A program made the position numbers and the translations under genes. The notes below the pieces were generated by a model that did not search any database, was not told where the DNA came from, and saw nothing but the letters and a program-made list of their open reading frames with translations. DNA of 64,000 nt from contig NZ_JBHJHQ010000005.1 of assembly GCF_042219825.1 (NCBI RefSeq), positions 186,001 to 250,000 of the forward strand. Reading direction: 5' to 3'. The DNA is from JBHJHP01 sp042219825 (GTDB taxonomy: Bacteria > Bacteroidota > Bacteroidia > Bacteroidales > UBA5342). This document shows positions 63,600-64,000 of the stretch, piece after piece (within the stretch, counting starts at the first letter, position 1; each line of letters starts with the position of its first letter).

Positions 63600-64000
63600 A
63601 TGAGTGACTACGATAGGATGATTCTCAGAACCGAAGATCTGGTAAAAATCTACAAGAACAGAACCGTTGTCAATAAGGTTTCCATTGATGTTCAGCAAGG
63701 TGAAATTGTGGGTCTGCTGGGACCAAATGGTGCTGGAAAAACAACCACATTTTACATGACGGTAGGATTAATTACACCAAACCATGGAAGAATCTTTCTG
63801 AATGACGAAGAGATTACAAAACTGCCGGTGTACAAAAGAGCCCAAAAAGGGTTGGGATACCTTGCTCAGGAAGCCTCTGTATTCCGCAAAATGACAGTTG
63901 AAGATAATATTCTTTCTGTGCTGGAGATGACTAAAATCCCAAAGCCTGATCAAAAAGCAAGAATGGAAGAGCTGATAGACGAATTCGGGCTGGGTCATAT
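63600..64000 (+). CDS. lptB: LPS export ABC transporter ATP-binding protein LptB (C-terminus cut off by window edge)
   Basis: LptB is the ATPase of the LptBFGC machine that pulls lipopolysaccharide from the inner membrane. The gene begins ATG at 63600 and leaves the window after about 133 residues. Visible: LRTEDLVKIYKNRTVVNKVSI, Walker A GPNGAGKTT (41-49) followed by TFYMTVGLI, and the Q-loop segment KGLGYLAQEASVFRKMTVEDNI, a pattern characteristic of LptB. A second in-frame ATG at 63618 is possible. Signature and Walker B motifs lie beyond the edge. Confidence 0.93.
   Translation, partial: MSDYDRMILRTEDLVKIYKNRTVVNKVSIDVQQGEIVGLLGPNGAGKTTTFYMTVGLITPNHGRIFLNDEEITKLPVYKRAQKGLGYLAQEASVFRKMTVEDNILSVLEMTKIPKPDQKARMEELIDEFGLGH

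Noticed and set aside
1..64000. CRISPR array, restriction-modification, toxin-antitoxin or secondary-metabolite cluster
   Set aside because: No regularly spaced direct repeats, methyltransferase or nuclease motifs, small toxin-antitoxin pairs or synthase modules were found in the readable genes.

Overview
The window reads as a chromosomal segment of a member of the Bacteroidota, most likely an anaerobic or facultative, polysaccharide-degrading lineage near Bacteroidales/Marinilabiliales (inference). The signs are a SusC/SusD pair, type IX secretion (T9SS) C-terminal sorting domains, FISUMP-type surface proteins, lipoproteins with Bacteroidota-style lipoboxes, TAnnTTTG promoter boxes in place of E. 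coli -10 boxes, few strong Shine-Dalgarno sites, and an arabinose cluster run by a Nudix-type regulator. No CRISPR array, transposase, integrase or rRNA was seen.

Layout. 1-10.6 kb: partial parA; a two-gene 2-oxoacid dehydrogenase operon (fused E1, then E2); an FprA flavodiiron protein; a WlbA-like sugar-nucleotide dehydrogenase; a secreted GH28-like beta-helix enzyme; nudC. 10.8-14.3 kb: a pair of exported TldD/TldE-like proteins, only the first of which keeps the metalloprotease motif. 14.4-18.3 kb: a very AT-rich 1207-residue membrane-inserted P-loop NTPase of the YobI type, then tRNA-Ala(GGC). 18.5-26.1 kb: secreted FISUMP proteins and lipoproteins on both strands, including a protein whose von Willebrand A motifs appear in permuted order. 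26.3-36.3 kb: a tail-collar-domain protein in operon with a 2775-residue LamG/T9SS surface protein and a small T9SS protein carrying a copy of one of its modules.

36.6-44.2 kb: a SusC-SusD-DUF5123-like uptake operon with no enzyme or regulator beside it. 44.7-52.4 kb: a DUF2752 protein, a palindromic repeat element, then a MoxR/DUF58/DUF4350/DUF4129/SpoIIM membrane cluster with a divergent RDD protein. 52.5-54.8 kb: RNase Z and an M20 dipeptidase, convergent. 54.9-62.4 kb: L-arabinose locus with araB, araD, an AraR-like Nudix regulator and an SSS symporter on the minus strand, and galM plus a FucP-like permease on the plus strand. A palindromic operator candidate lies in the shared promoter region; araA is absent. 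62.7 kb to the end: pepE and partial lptB.

How the genes fit together: one theme is plant-type polysaccharide use. The GH28-like enzyme and the SusCD operon with a pectin-type accessory lipoprotein point to pectin or arabinan-rich polymers, and the ara cluster would use the released arabinose. A second theme is the cell surface: about 18 kb encodes T9SS, FISUMP and LamG proteins of unknown function. The best candidates for undescribed biology are the orphan YobI-like NTPase, the permuted-vWA/FISUMP operon, and the collar plus giant surface protein operon.
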